A DNA stretch of 64,000 nt from an uncultured Sphingomonadaceae bacterium (GCA_947489315.1 CANLCX010000003.1:124001-188000); one strand, 5' to 3'; counted from the first letter of the stretch, positions 1 through 10,086 are shown. Program-made: numbers and translations. Notes: generated by a model from the letters alone, not told the origin.

Positions 1-3000
1 ATTCTCTTGTACACGACGTTCCTCGTCCCGGCGTGCGATTAGTAAATACATAGCTGGGGTTACAACGCGAGAAAGCAAGGTCGAACTGATCAATCCGCCG
101 ATAATGATGATTGCAACTGGCGCATAAAGCGCCCCGCCAAACAGAGCGAGGGGAAGCAAGCCGCCAATGGCGGTAACCGATGTTAGCAATACCGGCAGGA
201 AGCGGACTTCGCCGGCTTGTTCAATCGCTTCCCGCAAAGGCATACCCCGTTCCCGCAGTTTTGCAGTAAAATCGACGAGCAGGATGGAGTTTTTAACTTC
301 TATACCAATGAGCGCGATAAAGCCGATCACACCCATGAAGCTGAGCGCATCGCCGGTCAGATATTGCGCGATCAATCCGCCAAATGTTCCCAATGGAATG
401 ACGCCTGCAACGACTATGGTTTCTCTAAAACGCCCGAATTCAGCAACCAGAATCGCGAGTATCAAGAGAATAGCCGTGAAAACAATAGGCCCCAGATCGC
501 CAAATGTATCACCAATGGATTCGCTCTCCCCGCCAATTGAGAAAGAATAGCCTTCCGGAAAATCGATATTCTCAATCTTCTCCACAGCGTTATTGGTTAC
601 GATGGATGCCACTTCATTATATTCCAGCTGCGCGGTAACAGATACTGATCGTTCCAAATGGCGGCGCTGAATTTGCGGGGGGACATTGGTCAATTTGGGG
701 TTGGTAACTTGAGACAACGCAACCGGATCGCCGTCGCGTGTCGCAAGATAGATATCGTCCAAAGCTGAAACAGGTTGCGTCTCTTTCAGTGGCAAACGCA
801 CGGTTACCGGATAGTTATCCCCTTCTTCATCTCGGAAAGTCGCTGCGCGTTCACCGCTAATTGCCAATTGGATGGCCCGACGCGCTTCGCCCGGTGGAAT
901 ATTGAGTAAAGCCGCTTTTTGCTCGTCCAGTCCGATATCGAGATCAATTTTGTCCGTTCCAATCGGATTGTTAATGTCTCTGGCGCCGGATGTTTCCCGT
1001 AAAATATCTTCAACCTGACCGGCTAGATTTTTGAGGACATCAAGCTGCGGTCCGGATACCTCGATGACCACCGGCGCTTCAATCGGTGGGCCATTTTGAA
1101 ATGGTTCCAACTTCACACGCGCGCCCGCTATCGCATCAAATTTTGCCCGCAGCCGAGCAACCATTTCTGGCCCGTCATCTGCATCCCATTCGTCAAGCAC
1201 CGCCAGCACTTCGCCATAGTTGGTACGCTCTGCCCCGACGAAGACATTATAAAATACTTGCGGATTACCAGCGCCGATATTCTCTGCCCTGACTTTAATC
1301 GACGGTTCCGCTTCCATGATTTTTGCGACCTGACTGACGATCTCGTCTGTCTGATCCAGGCTGCTGCCTTGTTCGGTCTCGACCGATACGCGGAAATAAG
1401 GAGAGTCTGAATTGGGGAAGAGCGAGAAACCCATTAAGGGCACCAGCGCAAAGGCTGATATGCAAAAGGCCATAGCGATAATAACGGTCCGCCGAGGCGC
1501 GCCTAAAGCGATATGTAAGAGCGGACTATAGAAGGTTTGTATTTTTTCGTTCAGCCAACGGAGTAGAGCGTTGCCCTCTGGATTTTCATCTCGGCGCAAC
1601 AAACGGCTCGCAAGAAACGGAATCAGGGACAGCGAAATCACTAGAGATGCGGCCACTGTCACCATGATGGCCAGATAAAAGGAGCGGGTATAGGAGCCTG
1701 CTCCCCCGGGTAAGAATAGCAGCGGCGCAAAAGCGAAGATGAGCACGAAAGTGGATCCGATAACGGCGCCGCGGATTTCCAGCGTGCCTTCTATTGCCGC
1801 CTGTGTTCGCGTTTTTCCCATGCGCAAATGGCGTGCAATATTCTCTGTAACAACGATAGAGTCGTCGACCAGCAGTCCCAATGAGACAATGAATCCGGCT
1901 ATGGAAAGCTGACTAAGATTATAACCCATGGCGTAGAGCACGAGCAGTCCTGATGCCAAGGACAAGGGGATGGAAATCATCACCATGGCCGACGCTCGCC
2001 GGCCAAGCGGCAATAACGTGAATATCACCAGTGCGACAGCAATTGCAAAATCGCGGGTGAGTTCATTCAGACGGCTCGTAACATCGCGGCTCTGGTCAAA
2101 TTGCAACGCCAGTTTAATATCTGCTGGCAAGCTAGCCCGCTGATTGGCAAGTTCTGTGCTGAGCTCCTCTCTTAAGCGGGTCACATCAACGCCGTCTTTT
2201 TGGGTCGCGGTCACAATTATGGCGCGTTTCCCGTTATGCCGGGTGCGATATATCTGTTCAGCCGCACCCCATTTGACGGTCGCTACATCTTTAATGGTCA
2301 GTAATGCGCCTCCCGAAGCGCGCAGCGGTAAAACGCGAATGGCTTCCAGATTGCGGAAAACACCGCCCGCTTTCACATTCAACCGCCGATTGCCGCTTTG
2401 CACAGCCCCGCCAGGAAGTTCGATCCCGCCTTGTTTCAAAGCATCGGCAACCGCGCTTGCCGGGACTTGTAATTCCGATAATCGCGCTGGATCAATCTCT
2501 ACGCTAATCTCTGGCTGCGGCAGGCCGAATATGCGCACTTCCCGGACGCCGGGATAGCGTGTCAGATTATCAACCAAATCGTCCGCAAATTTTTCCAGTC
2601 GCCGCCAAGATGCGGTTTCACTGACAAGGGCGAGCTGCAACACCGCCGCTTCAGTGGTCCGAACTTTTCGGAATTCCAGGCGCTGAAGGTTAGGGGGCAA
2701 TGTCTCACGAATGGCGTTCACTTCGCGGACGACATCGTCAAAATAACCCTCTACGTCCCCCGTCCAGTCGGTAAATTCAACACTGATCGTGCTGCCGCCA
2801 TCGGTGCTGTTGGACCGAACTTCCTTTATATCGTCCAAGCTTTGGACAGCCTCCTCAATAGGCTTAGCGACCGTTTCTTCCATATCCTGCGCATCGGCGC
2901 CGGGCAGAATGGCGATGATGCTGACAACGGGAATGGGGAAATGCGGATCAACGGCTCGGGTGATATTGGATAGGGCGCTGATGCCCAATACGACCAGTAG

Positions 3001-3054
3001 CAAAAACAAGATCATCGTTAGCTGCCAGCGCTTTATGACAAATTCAGCAAGCAT
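1..3054 (-). CDS. RND efflux permease (AcrB/HAE1-type), C-terminus cut by window edge
   Basis: Inner-membrane proton-driven efflux permease. About 1018 residues are visible; the stop lies beyond base 1. The start ATG (complement of 3052-3054) gives MLAEFVIKRWQ, a typical RND N-terminal amphipathic segment before TM1. Around residue 394 the reverse complement of about 1840-1880 reads LLVDDSIVVTENI, the TM4 motif holding the paired aspartates of the proton relay. Two large periplasmic loops and a second hydrophobic cluster near 200-550 complete the fold, so little is missing. It starts 36 nt after the adaptor stop, so the two are one minus-strand transcription unit. The substrate cannot be told; the family fits HAE1/multidrug pumps better than CusA because no metal-relay motifs were seen. 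It is clearly different in sequence from the second RND permease at 21439-24684. Confidence 0.93.
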   Translation of the reverse strand, partial: MLAEFVIKRWQLTMILFLLLVVLGISALSNITRAVDPHFPIPVVSIIAILPGADAQDMEETVAKPIEEAVQSLDDIKEVRSNSTDGGSTISVEFTDWTGDVEGYFDDVVREVNAIRETLPPNLQRLEFRKVRTTEAAVLQLALVSETASWRRLEKFADDLVDNLTRYPGVREVRIFGLPQPEISVEIDPARLSELQVPASAVADALKQGGIELPGGAVQSGNRRLNVKAGGVFRNLEAIRVLPLRASGGALLTIKDVATVKWGAAEQIYRTRHNGKRAIIVTATQKDGVDVTRLREELSTELANQRASLPADIKLALQFDQSRDVTSRLNELTRDFAIAVALVIFTLLPLGRRASAMVMISIPLSLASGLLVLYAMGYNLSQLSIAGFIVSLGLLVDDSIVVTENIARHLRMGKTRTQAAIEGTLEIRGAVIGSTFVLIFAFAPLLFLPGGAGSYTRSFYLAIMVTVAASLVISLSLIPFLASRLLRRDENPEGNALLRWLNEKIQTFYSPLLHIALGAPRRTVIIAMAFCISAFALVPLMGFSLFPNSDSPYFRVSVETEQGSSLDQTDEIVSQVAKIMEAEPSIKVRAENIGAGNPQVFYNVFVGAERTNYGEVLAVLDEWDADDGPEMVARLRAKFDAIAGARVKLEPFQNGPPIEAPVVIEVSGPQLDVLKNLAGQVEDILRETSGARDINNPIGTDKIDLDIGLDEQKAALLNIPPGEARRAIQLAISGERAATFRDEEGDNYPVTVRLPLKETQPVSALDDIYLATRDGDPVALSQVTNPKLTNVPPQIQRRHLERSVSVTAQLEYNEVASIVTNNAVEKIENIDFPEGYSFSIGGESESIGDTFGDLGPIVFTAILLILAILVAEFGRFRETIVVAGVIPLGTFGGLIAQYLTGDALSFMGVIGFIALIGIEVKNSILLVDFTAKLRERGMPLREAIEQAGEVRFLPVLLTSVTAIGGLLPLALFGGALYAPVAIIIIGGLISSTLLSRVVTPAMYLLIARRDEERRVQEN

Positions 3055-3090
3055 TTATGGACATCTCACCAAAGACTATCGGGCACCAGA

Positions 3091-4143
3091 TCATTTGGTT
3101 GTGCTGATCGGTTTGATGACATCACCGTCTTGCAGCTTTTCGGTACCGCGGGTGACTACAACCTCGCCTTCGGACAGACCGGATGATATTTCCAGACTGT
3201 CATCATTTAGCTCACCGATGATGACATTGCGGGTTTTGACTTTCTTGTCCTTATCGACAACGAAAACCAGACCTTCACCTGATCGTACGCCAAATATTGC
3301 AGTTGCGGGAATGGCGATCGCACCGTTATTATTGCGGGATATTTCAATTTCAACGGTCCCCAATTGGCCTGACCTCAGCCGGCTATTGGCGGGCAGCAGA
3401 AAGCTGACCTCAAACGTACCGGTGCGTTCATCCGCGCGGCCATCTTTTTCGCTAACCACGGCCTCGATCGCAGCGTCTGATAAGGCAGAGATAGTTACGT
3501 TGGCGCGCATGCCTACCCGTACCCGCGATGCTACGGCATCGGCTAGCGGTACTTTCAAGACGAAGCCTTTGTCGGTTTCTCCAAGGACAATGGCGGTGGT
3601 TCCGGCGGAAACAATCTGACCGGCATCAATGTTTCTGCTCAAGATGATACCATTGCTTGGCGCATGGATATGAGCAGTTCTACTTGCAAAACCGCTGGCA
3701 TTCACTTGCGCTTTCGCGGCGCGCGTCGCTGCTTCGGCTTGTTCGAGGCGAGCCTTGGTGACCCACCCGTCTGCGTAGAGAGATTTTATGCGACCAAATT
3801 CCGCCTCTGCGCGGTCGCGTTCGGCTCTTGCGGACTCCAGATCAGCGGAAACAGTGCTGTTGTCGAGGGCTGCCAGAATCGCGCCACGCTTCACCCGGTC
3901 GCCTTCCTCATAGCGCACAGATGCTACTTGTCCTGCGGTTGTAAATCCCAATTCGGTTTCGCGGCGCAGACGCACCGTCCCCGCGGCCGTAAGCGTCTCA
4001 TTTTGACTAGCGGATTGAGCGATGATGGTCGCAGCGGGTACAGCGTCTCGCGCTTTTGGCTGTTCTTCTGCGTCGGTTCCGCTGCACCCAAGCAACAAAG
4101 CCGTTGCGATTAACCCTAGAGATTTGTGACTACGCCCCGTCAT
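3091..4143 (-). CDS. RND efflux periplasmic adaptor (membrane fusion lipoprotein)
   Basis: Links the inner-membrane RND pump to an outer-membrane channel. I start at the ATG ending at 4143 because AGGAAA lies 5 nt upstream and the product then begins with a lipoprotein signal: a hydrophobic stretch ending LLLGC (Cys20). The longer in-frame start at 4266 would bury that signal. Then follow a lipoyl/barrel-sandwich half (VRYEEGDRVKRG), a helical hairpin (about 95-150), the second lipoyl half (HIHAPSNGIILSRNIDAGQ) and a beta-barrel (GTVEIEIS). 350 residues is normal for HlyD/AcrA adaptors. Promoter-proximal gene of a two-gene unit with the permease at 1-3054. No outer-membrane partner is adjacent; the channel at 18564 could serve both pumps (inference). 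Confidence 0.93.
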   Translation of the reverse strand: MTGRSHKSLGLIATALLLGCSGTDAEEQPKARDAVPAATIIAQSASQNETLTAAGTVRLRRETELGFTTAGQVASVRYEEGDRVKRGAILAALDNSTVSADLESARAERDRAEAEFGRIKSLYADGWVTKARLEQAEAATRAAKAQVNASGFASRTAHIHAPSNGIILSRNIDAGQIVSAGTTAIVLGETDKGFVLKVPLADAVASRVRVGMRANVTISALSDAAIEAVVSEKDGRADERTGTFEVSFLLPANSRLRSGQLGTVEIEISRNNNGAIAIPATAIFGVRSGEGLVFVVDKDKKVKTRNVIIGELNDDSLEISSGLSEGEVVVTRGTEKLQDGDVIKPISTTK

Positions 4144-4220
4144 ATTTTCCTGTCTTGTCCCCTCCCGACAGCCCTTCATAAGTCGCGAAATCGCCGTGAC
4201 CAATAAAAAATTGCAGTTTG

Positions 4221-4254
4221 CAACGAAAAAGGGCCGGATCAGAAGACCGGCCCT
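4221..4254 (-). terminator. Rho-independent terminator after aqpZ
   Basis: GGGCCGG (4231-4237) and CCGGCCC (4247-4253) form a 7-bp GC-rich stem, extended by an A-T pair at 4230/4254, with a 9-nt loop. Read on the minus strand the stem is followed by TTTTTCGTT. It lies 33 nt past the aqpZ stop and insulates the efflux operon from aqpZ read-through. Confidence 0.8.
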
Positions 4255-4286
4255 CTTGGTTTTCATTAGATATGTTGGAGAGAAGG

Positions 4287-5009
4287 CTAGCCTTCTGTGC
4301 CGACAATATCTTTGCCGTCACCACCAACAAATTTGTAAACGATTCCCGCGAGCACTGCGCCGACAATGGGTGCGACCCAGAATATCCAGAGCTGAGATAG
4401 AGCGATACCGCCCTCAATCAACGCAGGACCGGTGCTACGCGCCGGGTTTACCGACGTGTTGGTCACTGGAATACTGATCAGGTGGATCAACGTTAGGCCG
4501 AGACCAATAGCCAAAGGGGCAAAGCCTGCTGGTGCACGGCCATCTGTCGCGCCCAATATGATCATCAGAAAGAAGAAGGTCAGCAATATTTCAATCGCAA
4601 TCCCTGAGACCATTGTATATCCGCCTGGTGATTTCTCGCCGACGCCATTCGCGGCCAGTCCGTTGACGGCAATATCATAATCAGCATTGCCGCTTGCGAT
4701 CAGATAAAGCGCTGCTGCGGCAGTGACTGCACCGACCACTTGCGCGATAATATAAACTGGGATTTCATTGGCTGGGAAGCGCCCGCCCGCCCAAAGGCCA
4801 ATGGTAACGGCGGGATTGAGATGGCATCCGCTAATATGCCCAATGGCATAAGCCATGGTGACGACTGTCAGGCCAAAGGCCAGCGACACGCCTAACAAAC
4901 CGATACCGACGTCCGGAAAGGCAGCGGCGATAACAGCGCTGCCGCACCCGCCAAAGACCAACCAAAATGTACCGAGAAATTCTGCTAGTGATTTTTGTAC
5001 AGCCGTCAT
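4287..5009 (-). CDS. aqpZ: Aquaporin Z
   Basis: Inner-membrane water channel of the MIP family, 240 residues, the usual AqpZ length. Two half-helix NPA boxes are visible: HLNPAVTIG (NPA 65-67) and SVNPARS (NPA 188-190), with six hydrophobic segments between and around them. The selectivity-filter neighbourhood [20 protein letters not shown] carries the His and Arg typical of water-specific AqpZ rather than glycerol facilitators. The gene stands alone, with a terminator just downstream at 4221-4254 and an AT-rich upstream region (5010-5123). The identification is firm; water specificity is inferred from these residues. Confidence 0.96.
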   Translation of the reverse strand: MTAVQKSLAEFLGTFWLVFGGCGSAVIAAAFPDVGIGLLGVSLAFGLTVVTMAYAIGHISGCHLNPAVTIGLWAGGRFPANEIPVYIIAQVVGAVTAAAALYLIASGNADYDIAVNGLAANGVGEKSPGGYTMVSGIAIEILLTFFFLMIILGATDGRAPAGFAPLAIGLGLTLIHLISIPVTNTSVNPARSTGPALIEGGIALSQLWIFWVAPIVGAVLAGIVYKFVGGDGKDIVGTEG

Positions 5010-5123
5010 GTTCCTGACTCCCCAAGAATTTTTTCGCTGCCGTTATTCGGCAGCATGGCTGCAATTTACCGCAAATTAGCCAAATCACCTAATTTTCGGC
5101 CGTAAATCAATGTAAAAACCGCA

Positions 5124-6083
5124 TTATTCTTGTTGAGAAGCGCGCTTTAACCGATCGTTTATTGCAGCGCCGATACCGCTCTTGGGGATTGGTGCGACTG
5201 CAATTTGCGCTTGAGTGGCAGCATCCGCAATATGCAGAGCGGCAAACAGGTTGGTCGCAGCTTCAGCTAGATCGCCGCTGGCCGACAGATTCTTGTCACC
5301 TTCGGTGTCGCCAAAGCCGATATGATATTCGTCTGACTCAGATTGTTTTGCATTGATACGCACCGGCTTTGATGGTGCATAATGGCTCATCAATTGTCCG
5401 GGTGCTTCAATAGTCGAGCTTTGCTCAGCAATCCCTAGCTTGCCAGTGATGCGTTGCAGGTCTTCCTTCGTTATCGGACCCGGCCGCAATATCTGATAAT
5501 CATTATCCCTGATGGCGACGATGGTTGACTCGACACCAGTTTCGCAGCGGCCACCATCCAATATCAGAGGGGCTGCGCTGCCTAAGCTGCGTTCGACATG
5601 CTCCGCAGTTGTAGGACTGATCTCACCACTTTTATTGGCTGACGGCGCAGCGAGGAAAAGCCCAGAGGCTTCCAGTAATTCCTGCATCAAGGGATGGGCC
5701 GGACAGCGCAACGCTATGGTATCAAGGCCAGCTGTTACCGCCGGTGTAACAGGGCAGTCAGATGTTTTTGGTACGACTAGCGTCAAAGGGCCAGGCCAGA
5801 ATTTTTTCGCGAGCGTGGCCGCCAGATCATTGAACATCCCTATTTTTCTGGCCGTATCGATGTCAGGCACGTGAACAATAAGCGGATTGAAATCGGGGCG
5901 GCCTTTTGTCCGGTAGATGTCCGCTATCGCGCTGGCGTTGGTCGAATCGGCAGCCAGACCATAGACGGTTTCGGTAGGGACAGCGACCAGCCCGCCGGAT
6001 TGCAGTCGTTCGGCAGCGGCGACTATCGCCTGCTTGCCGTAACGTCGCGCATTGCCATCAATATGATCATTTGAGCCGGACAT
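5124..6083 (-). CDS. sua5: L-threonylcarbamoyladenylate synthase (Sua5/YrdC/YwlC)
   Basis: Makes threonylcarbamoyl-AMP from threonine, bicarbonate and ATP, the first step of tRNA t6A37 modification. 319 residues is the long Sua5 form. The YrdC domain comes first (about 15-205): LVAVPTETVYGLAADST, the KGRPDFNPLIVHV substrate loop, FWPGPLTLV, and LFLAAPSANKSGEISPT. The linker GQLMSHYAPSKPV (about 225-240) leads into the C-terminal Sua5 domain, ending in GIGAAINDRLKRAS. The start at 6083 is the first Met and leaves a short N-terminal extension. It is divergent from the acyl-CoA dehydrogenase gene with only 52 bases between starts. A housekeeping gene; nothing odd seen. Confidence 0.96.
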   Translation of the reverse strand: MSGSNDHIDGNARRYGKQAIVAAAERLQSGGLVAVPTETVYGLAADSTNASAIADIYRTKGRPDFNPLIVHVPDIDTARKIGMFNDLAATLAKKFWPGPLTLVVPKTSDCPVTPAVTAGLDTIALRCPAHPLMQELLEASGLFLAAPSANKSGEISPTTAEHVERSLGSAAPLILDGGRCETGVESTIVAIRDNDYQILRPGPITKEDLQRITGKLGIAEQSSTIEAPGQLMSHYAPSKPVRINAKQSESDEYHIGFGDTEGDKNLSASGDLAEAATNLFAALHIADAATQAQIAVAPIPKSGIGAAINDRLKRASQQE

Positions 6084-6135
6084 GATAGGGCGCTATAGCC
6101 CAGCGAGATTTCAAGCAATAGCGGATACCAAATAG

Positions 6136-7887
6136 ATGAGCTTTACAGCGCCTAGCAGAGAACAGAATTTTGTCCTGAAACATATCGCCAATGTCGGTGC
6201 GCTTGCCGAGCATGAACGCTTTGCCGGTGCCAGCGAAGATATGGTTGAAGCAATTGTCGAAGGCATTGGCCAGTTTGCGGCCGGAGAATTTGCGCCGATT
6301 AATCGCATCGGCGATACGGTTGGTGCAAAATGGAATGGCGGTGCTGTGACCATGCCTGCCGGTTTTAAAGAAGCCTATGGTCAGTTTGTTGAAGGCGGCT
6401 GGGCATCGATTGACGGCTCGGAGGAATTTGGTGGGCAAGGACTGCCTTATTCTCTGTCAGCGCTAGTCCTTGAGACCTGCGGCGCAGCCAATTTCGCTTT
6501 TACGCTTTGCCCGATGCTGAGCTTTGGTGCGGTTGAGGCTATTCATGCCCATGGTAGCGATGAGCAGAAAGCCACTTATCTCGAAAAAATGATATCCGGT
6601 GCATGGACCGGCACCATGAATCTGACCGAACCGCAGGCGGGTTCCGATGTGGGTGCTTTACGTGCCACTGCCGAGCCTATCTCGGACGGTGAACATGCTG
6701 GCAAATATAAGATCAAAGGTCAGAAGATATATATCACCTTTGGCGAACATGATCTGACTGACAATATCATTCACTTGGTACTCGCTCGTACGCCCGACGC
6801 ACCGGAAGGCACGCGCGGCATATCCTTGTTCATCGTTCCCAAATATCATCTGGATGCCGATGGCAATAGCGCAGAGCCTAATGATGTGACCTGCGTTTCT
6901 ATCGAACATAAGCTTGGTATTCACGCGTCACCTACCTGCGTCATGGCCTATGGCGAGAATGACGCATGCATCGGCGAGATGATTGGCGGCGAATTTGGCG
7001 GGATGAAAGCTATGTTCACGATGATGAACAACGCTCGCATCAATGTCGGTTCGCAAGGTGTGCAGATTGCCGAACGGGCAACCCAGCAGGCTATCTATTA
7101 CGCAACCGACCGGGTGCAGTCCGCTCGCGCCGGTAGCGGGAATAAAGAGCCGGTTGCGATTATCGAGCATCCCGATGTGCGTCGGATGATCTTGCGCAGC
7201 AAGGCGCTGACGCAGGCGGCGCGGGCGTTGCTCTATTATGCAACGTCTCATGTGGATGGCGCCACTCTCGGTATCGAAGGTGCAAAATCGCGGGCTGAAA
7301 TCCTGACGCCGCTGATCAAGGGCTATGGCACGGATATCGGTAATGAAGTCGCTTCCATCGGTGTGCAAGTGCATGGCGGCATGGGCTTTGTCGAGGAAAC
7401 CGGAGCGGCCCAGCATTTTCGCGATGCCCGTATCGCGCCGATTTATGAAGGTACGAACGGTATCCAGGCCGCTGATCTTGTCGGCCGGAAACTGGGTCTT
7501 GATGGCGGCGATGCGATGATCGGGCTTATTGCCGATATCAAGGCAGAGGCTGCGGACGAAGATGCGTTGATGCTATTGGCTATGACGGTCGAAGATATTG
7601 CAAACTGGATGGCCAGCGGTGACGCGTCGATTGATGACCGGCTGGCAGGCAGCTATCCGTTTATGACCATGCTGGCGACAGCAACCTGCGGTATGTTGAT
7701 GAAAAAGCAGCAGCGGATTGCCGAAGCCGAACTGGCCGGTGGCAATGACCCGTTCCTGAAAGCGAAGCTGGTCACAACCCGCTATTATCTTGACCATCTC
7801 GTCCCAGAAGTCATGGGCTTGAAAGCCGCTGCAATGGGCGGCGCAGATATATTATATAGTCTCGATAGCGAGGAACTGGTCGCCTGA
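6136..7887 (+). CDS. Acyl-CoA dehydrogenase, DmdC-like large subfamily
   Basis: FAD-dependent alpha,beta-dehydrogenation of an acyl-CoA. At 583 residues it is about 200 longer than classical acyl-CoA dehydrogenases and has the N-terminal extension (MSFTAPSREQNFVLKHIA) and C-terminal domain of the DmdC/FadE-like group (3-methylmercaptopropionyl-CoA dehydrogenase relatives). Landmarks: GTMNLTEPQAGSDVGALRA (flavin-side loop, about 160-178), VQVHGGMGFVEETG (about 412-425), and the YEGTNGIQA box with the candidate catalytic Glu near 438. DMSP use cannot be claimed: no dmdA, dmdB or dmdD is near. One nucleotide separates its TGA from the next gene's ATG, so the two are translationally close. Confidence 0.93.
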   Translation: MSFTAPSREQNFVLKHIANVGALAEHERFAGASEDMVEAIVEGIGQFAAGEFAPINRIGDTVGAKWNGGAVTMPAGFKEAYGQFVEGGWASIDGSEEFGGQGLPYSLSALVLETCGAANFAFTLCPMLSFGAVEAIHAHGSDEQKATYLEKMISGAWTGTMNLTEPQAGSDVGALRATAEPISDGEHAGKYKIKGQKIYITFGEHDLTDNIIHLVLARTPDAPEGTRGISLFIVPKYHLDADGNSAEPNDVTCVSIEHKLGIHASPTCVMAYGENDACIGEMIGGEFGGMKAMFTMMNNARINVGSQGVQIAERATQQAIYYATDRVQSARAGSGNKEPVAIIEHPDVRRMILRSKALTQAARALLYYATSHVDGATLGIEGAKSRAEILTPLIKGYGTDIGNEVASIGVQVHGGMGFVEETGAAQHFRDARIAPIYEGTNGIQAADLVGRKLGLDGGDAMIGLIADIKAEAADEDALMLLAMTVEDIANWMASGDASIDDRLAGSYPFMTMLATATCGMLMKKQQRIAEAELAGGNDPFLKAKLVTTRYYLDHLVPEVMGLKAAAMGGADILYSLDSEELVA

Positions 7888-7888
7888 C

Positions 7889-8719
7889 ATGACCGATGGC
7901 GACACCAAGGCCGCGCTCCAACGGATTGCCGACGCTTTGGAACGCCTATCCCCCATAGCTTCTGCTTCCGCGGATATCGGTTCGGGGCCGGCTTTCCACT
8001 GGACCGGAAAAACCATTGAAGCGATTGATAGCTTTGCGCCGATTGCGCTGGATATGCTGACCGGTATTGATGATCAAAAGATGCGGTTGCTGGAAAATAG
8101 CAAACGCCTAGCCAATGGTTTCGCGGCCCATGATGTCTTGCTGTGGGGATCCCGCGGTATGGGCAAGTCGGCACTGGCTAAATCAGTGGTACGCGAACTG
8201 CATGGGACAGACACAGATATAGCGATAGTCGAGGCCAATGCCGATATGCTCGAAGATCTGACTGATCTCTTTGCGACATTGGGCAAGACGGATCGCGCTT
8301 TCATCCTGTTTATCGATGATATTGGATTTGAAGAAGGCAGCGCTGCGCCTCGGTTGTTGCGATCGATGCTGGAAGGCGGTGCTGCTGCGCGGCCAGATAA
8401 TGTTCGGCTCTATGTAACTTCCAACCGGCGGCATATTGTCCCGCGGCACATGGCGGAACAGGATGACCCGATTAATCCACGTGACGTCGTTGACGATAAA
8501 TTGGCGCTGTCAGATCGCTTTGGTTTGCGGCTGGGTTTCCATGCCGCGTCACAAGATGATTATCTGGCGATGATAGATCGCTATGCCGAAGTCCATGGAT
8601 TGGCATATCAAAGCGATGATGCGCTTTTATGGGCTCGGCAACGCGGTAGTCGATCGGGCCGGGTTGCGTGGCAATATATAGTTGAACTAGCTGGACGAGC
8701 AGGAAAGTCGCTGACTTAG
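7889..8719 (+). CDS. DUF815-family P-loop ATPase
   Basis: AAA+-like cytoplasmic ATPase of the DUF815 family, 276 residues, normal size. Walker A is LLWGSRGMGKSALAKS (about 86-97) and Walker B is FILFIDDIGFEEG (about 137-149). The segment LRSMLEGGAAARPDNVRLYVTSNRRHI resembles the sensor region of these proteins, and DRFGLRLGF with RSGRVAWQYI lies near the end. The family's function is not established; the fold suggests a loader or remodelling ATPase. Starts 1 nt after the acyl-CoA dehydrogenase stop, so the two are cotranscribed, but this pairing does not suggest a shared pathway that I can name. Convergent with the next gene, 11 bases apart. Confidence 0.9.
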   Translation: MTDGDTKAALQRIADALERLSPIASASADIGSGPAFHWTGKTIEAIDSFAPIALDMLTGIDDQKMRLLENSKRLANGFAAHDVLLWGSRGMGKSALAKSVVRELHGTDTDIAIVEANADMLEDLTDLFATLGKTDRAFILFIDDIGFEEGSAAPRLLRSMLEGGAAARPDNVRLYVTSNRRHIVPRHMAEQDDPINPRDVVDDKLALSDRFGLRLGFHAASQDDYLAMIDRYAEVHGLAYQSDDALLWARQRGSRSGRVAWQYIVELAGRAGKSLT

Positions 8720-8730
8720 CTTTTCTGTGC

Positions 8731-10086
8731 TTATTCTGCGGCTGGTGCCTTTTCTGCTGCTCCCGGCTTTGAAACGCGCCAGATAATCCCGCCTACATCA
8801 TCGCTGACCAGCAACGCACCGGTTTGGTCAAATTCGACCATGGTGGGGCGGCCACGCGCCTTTTCTTCGTCATCGACAAAACCGCTTAGGACCATTTGCG
8901 GCTTGCCTTGCGGTTTTCCTTTTTCATCGAAATCAACGTAGATGACATCATAGCCAGATAGAGGCTTGCGGTTCCAAGAGCCGTGCCGCGCGATAATCGC
9001 ACCGCTGTCAAAAGGCGCGCCCAAAGCTTTCCCGTTGGAAAAGGCCAGACCAAGCGGCGCAACATGCGCGCCAAGCCCATAATCGGGACGCCGCTCATAT
9101 TGGCGGTGATCCAGATTTTTGGGCTCAACCCTCGGATCAATATGGCCGCGCCAGAAATGCCATGGCCAGCCGTAATGCGAGGCAAAGAGGACTTCGGTCA
9201 AATAGTCCGGCACCATGTCGCTTCCGAGCATGTCGCGCTCATTCACGACGGTCCAGAGTTTGGCGGAAACAGGTTCATAGGCAAGGCCGACCGGGTTACG
9301 CAGACCATCGGAATAGATCATTTTATCGTTGGTCGCCAATTCGACGCGTAGAATGGCGGCGCGTTCTTTTTCGCTTTCCATCCCGTTCTCGCCAATATTA
9401 CTGTTCGAACCGACGGCAACAAATAGATATTTGCCGTCCGGGCTAGCAACGAGATTGCGGGTCCAGTGGTTATTCGGCGCCTTGGCATTAAGGTTGGCGA
9501 CCTTGCGTCCCTCAGTCGTGATTTTCGTATCGCCGACGATATAAGGAAAGGCGAGCACTTCATTGGTATTCGCTACATAAAGCGTGTCTTCGATCAACAC
9601 CATGCCGAATGGCGAGTTGAGGTTTTCGAGCAGGGCAAATTTTTCGTCCACTTTGCCATCCGCATCGCCATCGCGCAGCAAGCTGATCCGATTGGCAGAT
9701 GGCGTACCAGCGCCCGCTTTGCTCATCAGATTGCGCATGATCCAGCCCTCGACACCACTATTGGTGCGCGGCGGGCTGTTTGTTTCCGCTACCAATATGT
9801 CGCCATTGGGCAGGCGCAGCATGGAGCGGGGATGGTCTAACCCTTCGGCAAACCGTTCGACCGTCAATCCTTTTGCGGCAACCGGTCCTTCTCCGGGTTT
9901 CCACGGATCGGCTTCAGCGATGTTAATGGTCGGAAAATTTTCTTTCCGGACATTGGTTATCGTCGGTTCGACACCAGTGGTCGCCTCTAGGGGAATGCGT
10001 GCCGTATCGCCCCGGGTGATATAATAGCCCGCGCCAATGGCGATCAGGATGATCAGAATCGAGAAGTTGCGAATATGTTTTAGCAT
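8731..10086 (-). CDS. PQQ-dependent sugar dehydrogenase-like protein (L-sorbosone dehydrogenase family)
   Basis: Six-bladed beta-propeller of the soluble glucose/sorbosone dehydrogenase family, 451 residues. The N-terminus (MLKHIRNFSILIILIAIGAGYYI) is one uncleaved-looking transmembrane anchor, placing the propeller in the periplasm. Characteristic stretches: GLDHPRSMLRLPNGDILVAE (about 78-97), NHWTRNLVASPDGKYLFVAVG (about 206-226), LRNPVGLAYEP, NERDMLGSDMVPDYLTEV, and HGSWNRKPLSGYDVIYV near the end. The family oxidises aldoses or sorbosone using PQQ; the true substrate and cofactor use are not shown here and no pqq genes are present. A C-terminal Ala/Pro/Glu-rich tail (KPGAAEKAPAAE) follows the last blade. 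Monocistronic. Confidence 0.88.
   Translation of the reverse strand: MLKHIRNFSILIILIAIGAGYYITRGDTARIPLEATTGVEPTITNVRKENFPTINIAEADPWKPGEGPVAAKGLTVERFAEGLDHPRSMLRLPNGDILVAETNSPPRTNSGVEGWIMRNLMSKAGAGTPSANRISLLRDGDADGKVDEKFALLENLNSPFGMVLIEDTLYVANTNEVLAFPYIVGDTKITTEGRKVANLNAKAPNNHWTRNLVASPDGKYLFVAVGSNSNIGENGMESEKERAAILRVELATNDKMIYSDGLRNPVGLAYEPVSAKLWTVVNERDMLGSDMVPDYLTEVLFASHYGWPWHFWRGHIDPRVEPKNLDHRQYERRPDYGLGAHVAPLGLAFSNGKALGAPFDSGAIIARHGSWNRKPLSGYDVIYVDFDEKGKPQGKPQMVLSGFVDDEEKARGRPTMVEFDQTGALLVSDDVGGIIWRVSKPGAAEKAPAAE

Noticed and set aside
6136-7887. DMSP catabolism assignment (dmdC) for the acyl-CoA dehydrogenase
   Set aside because: Family resemblance only; no other dmd gene nearby, so the symbol is not given.
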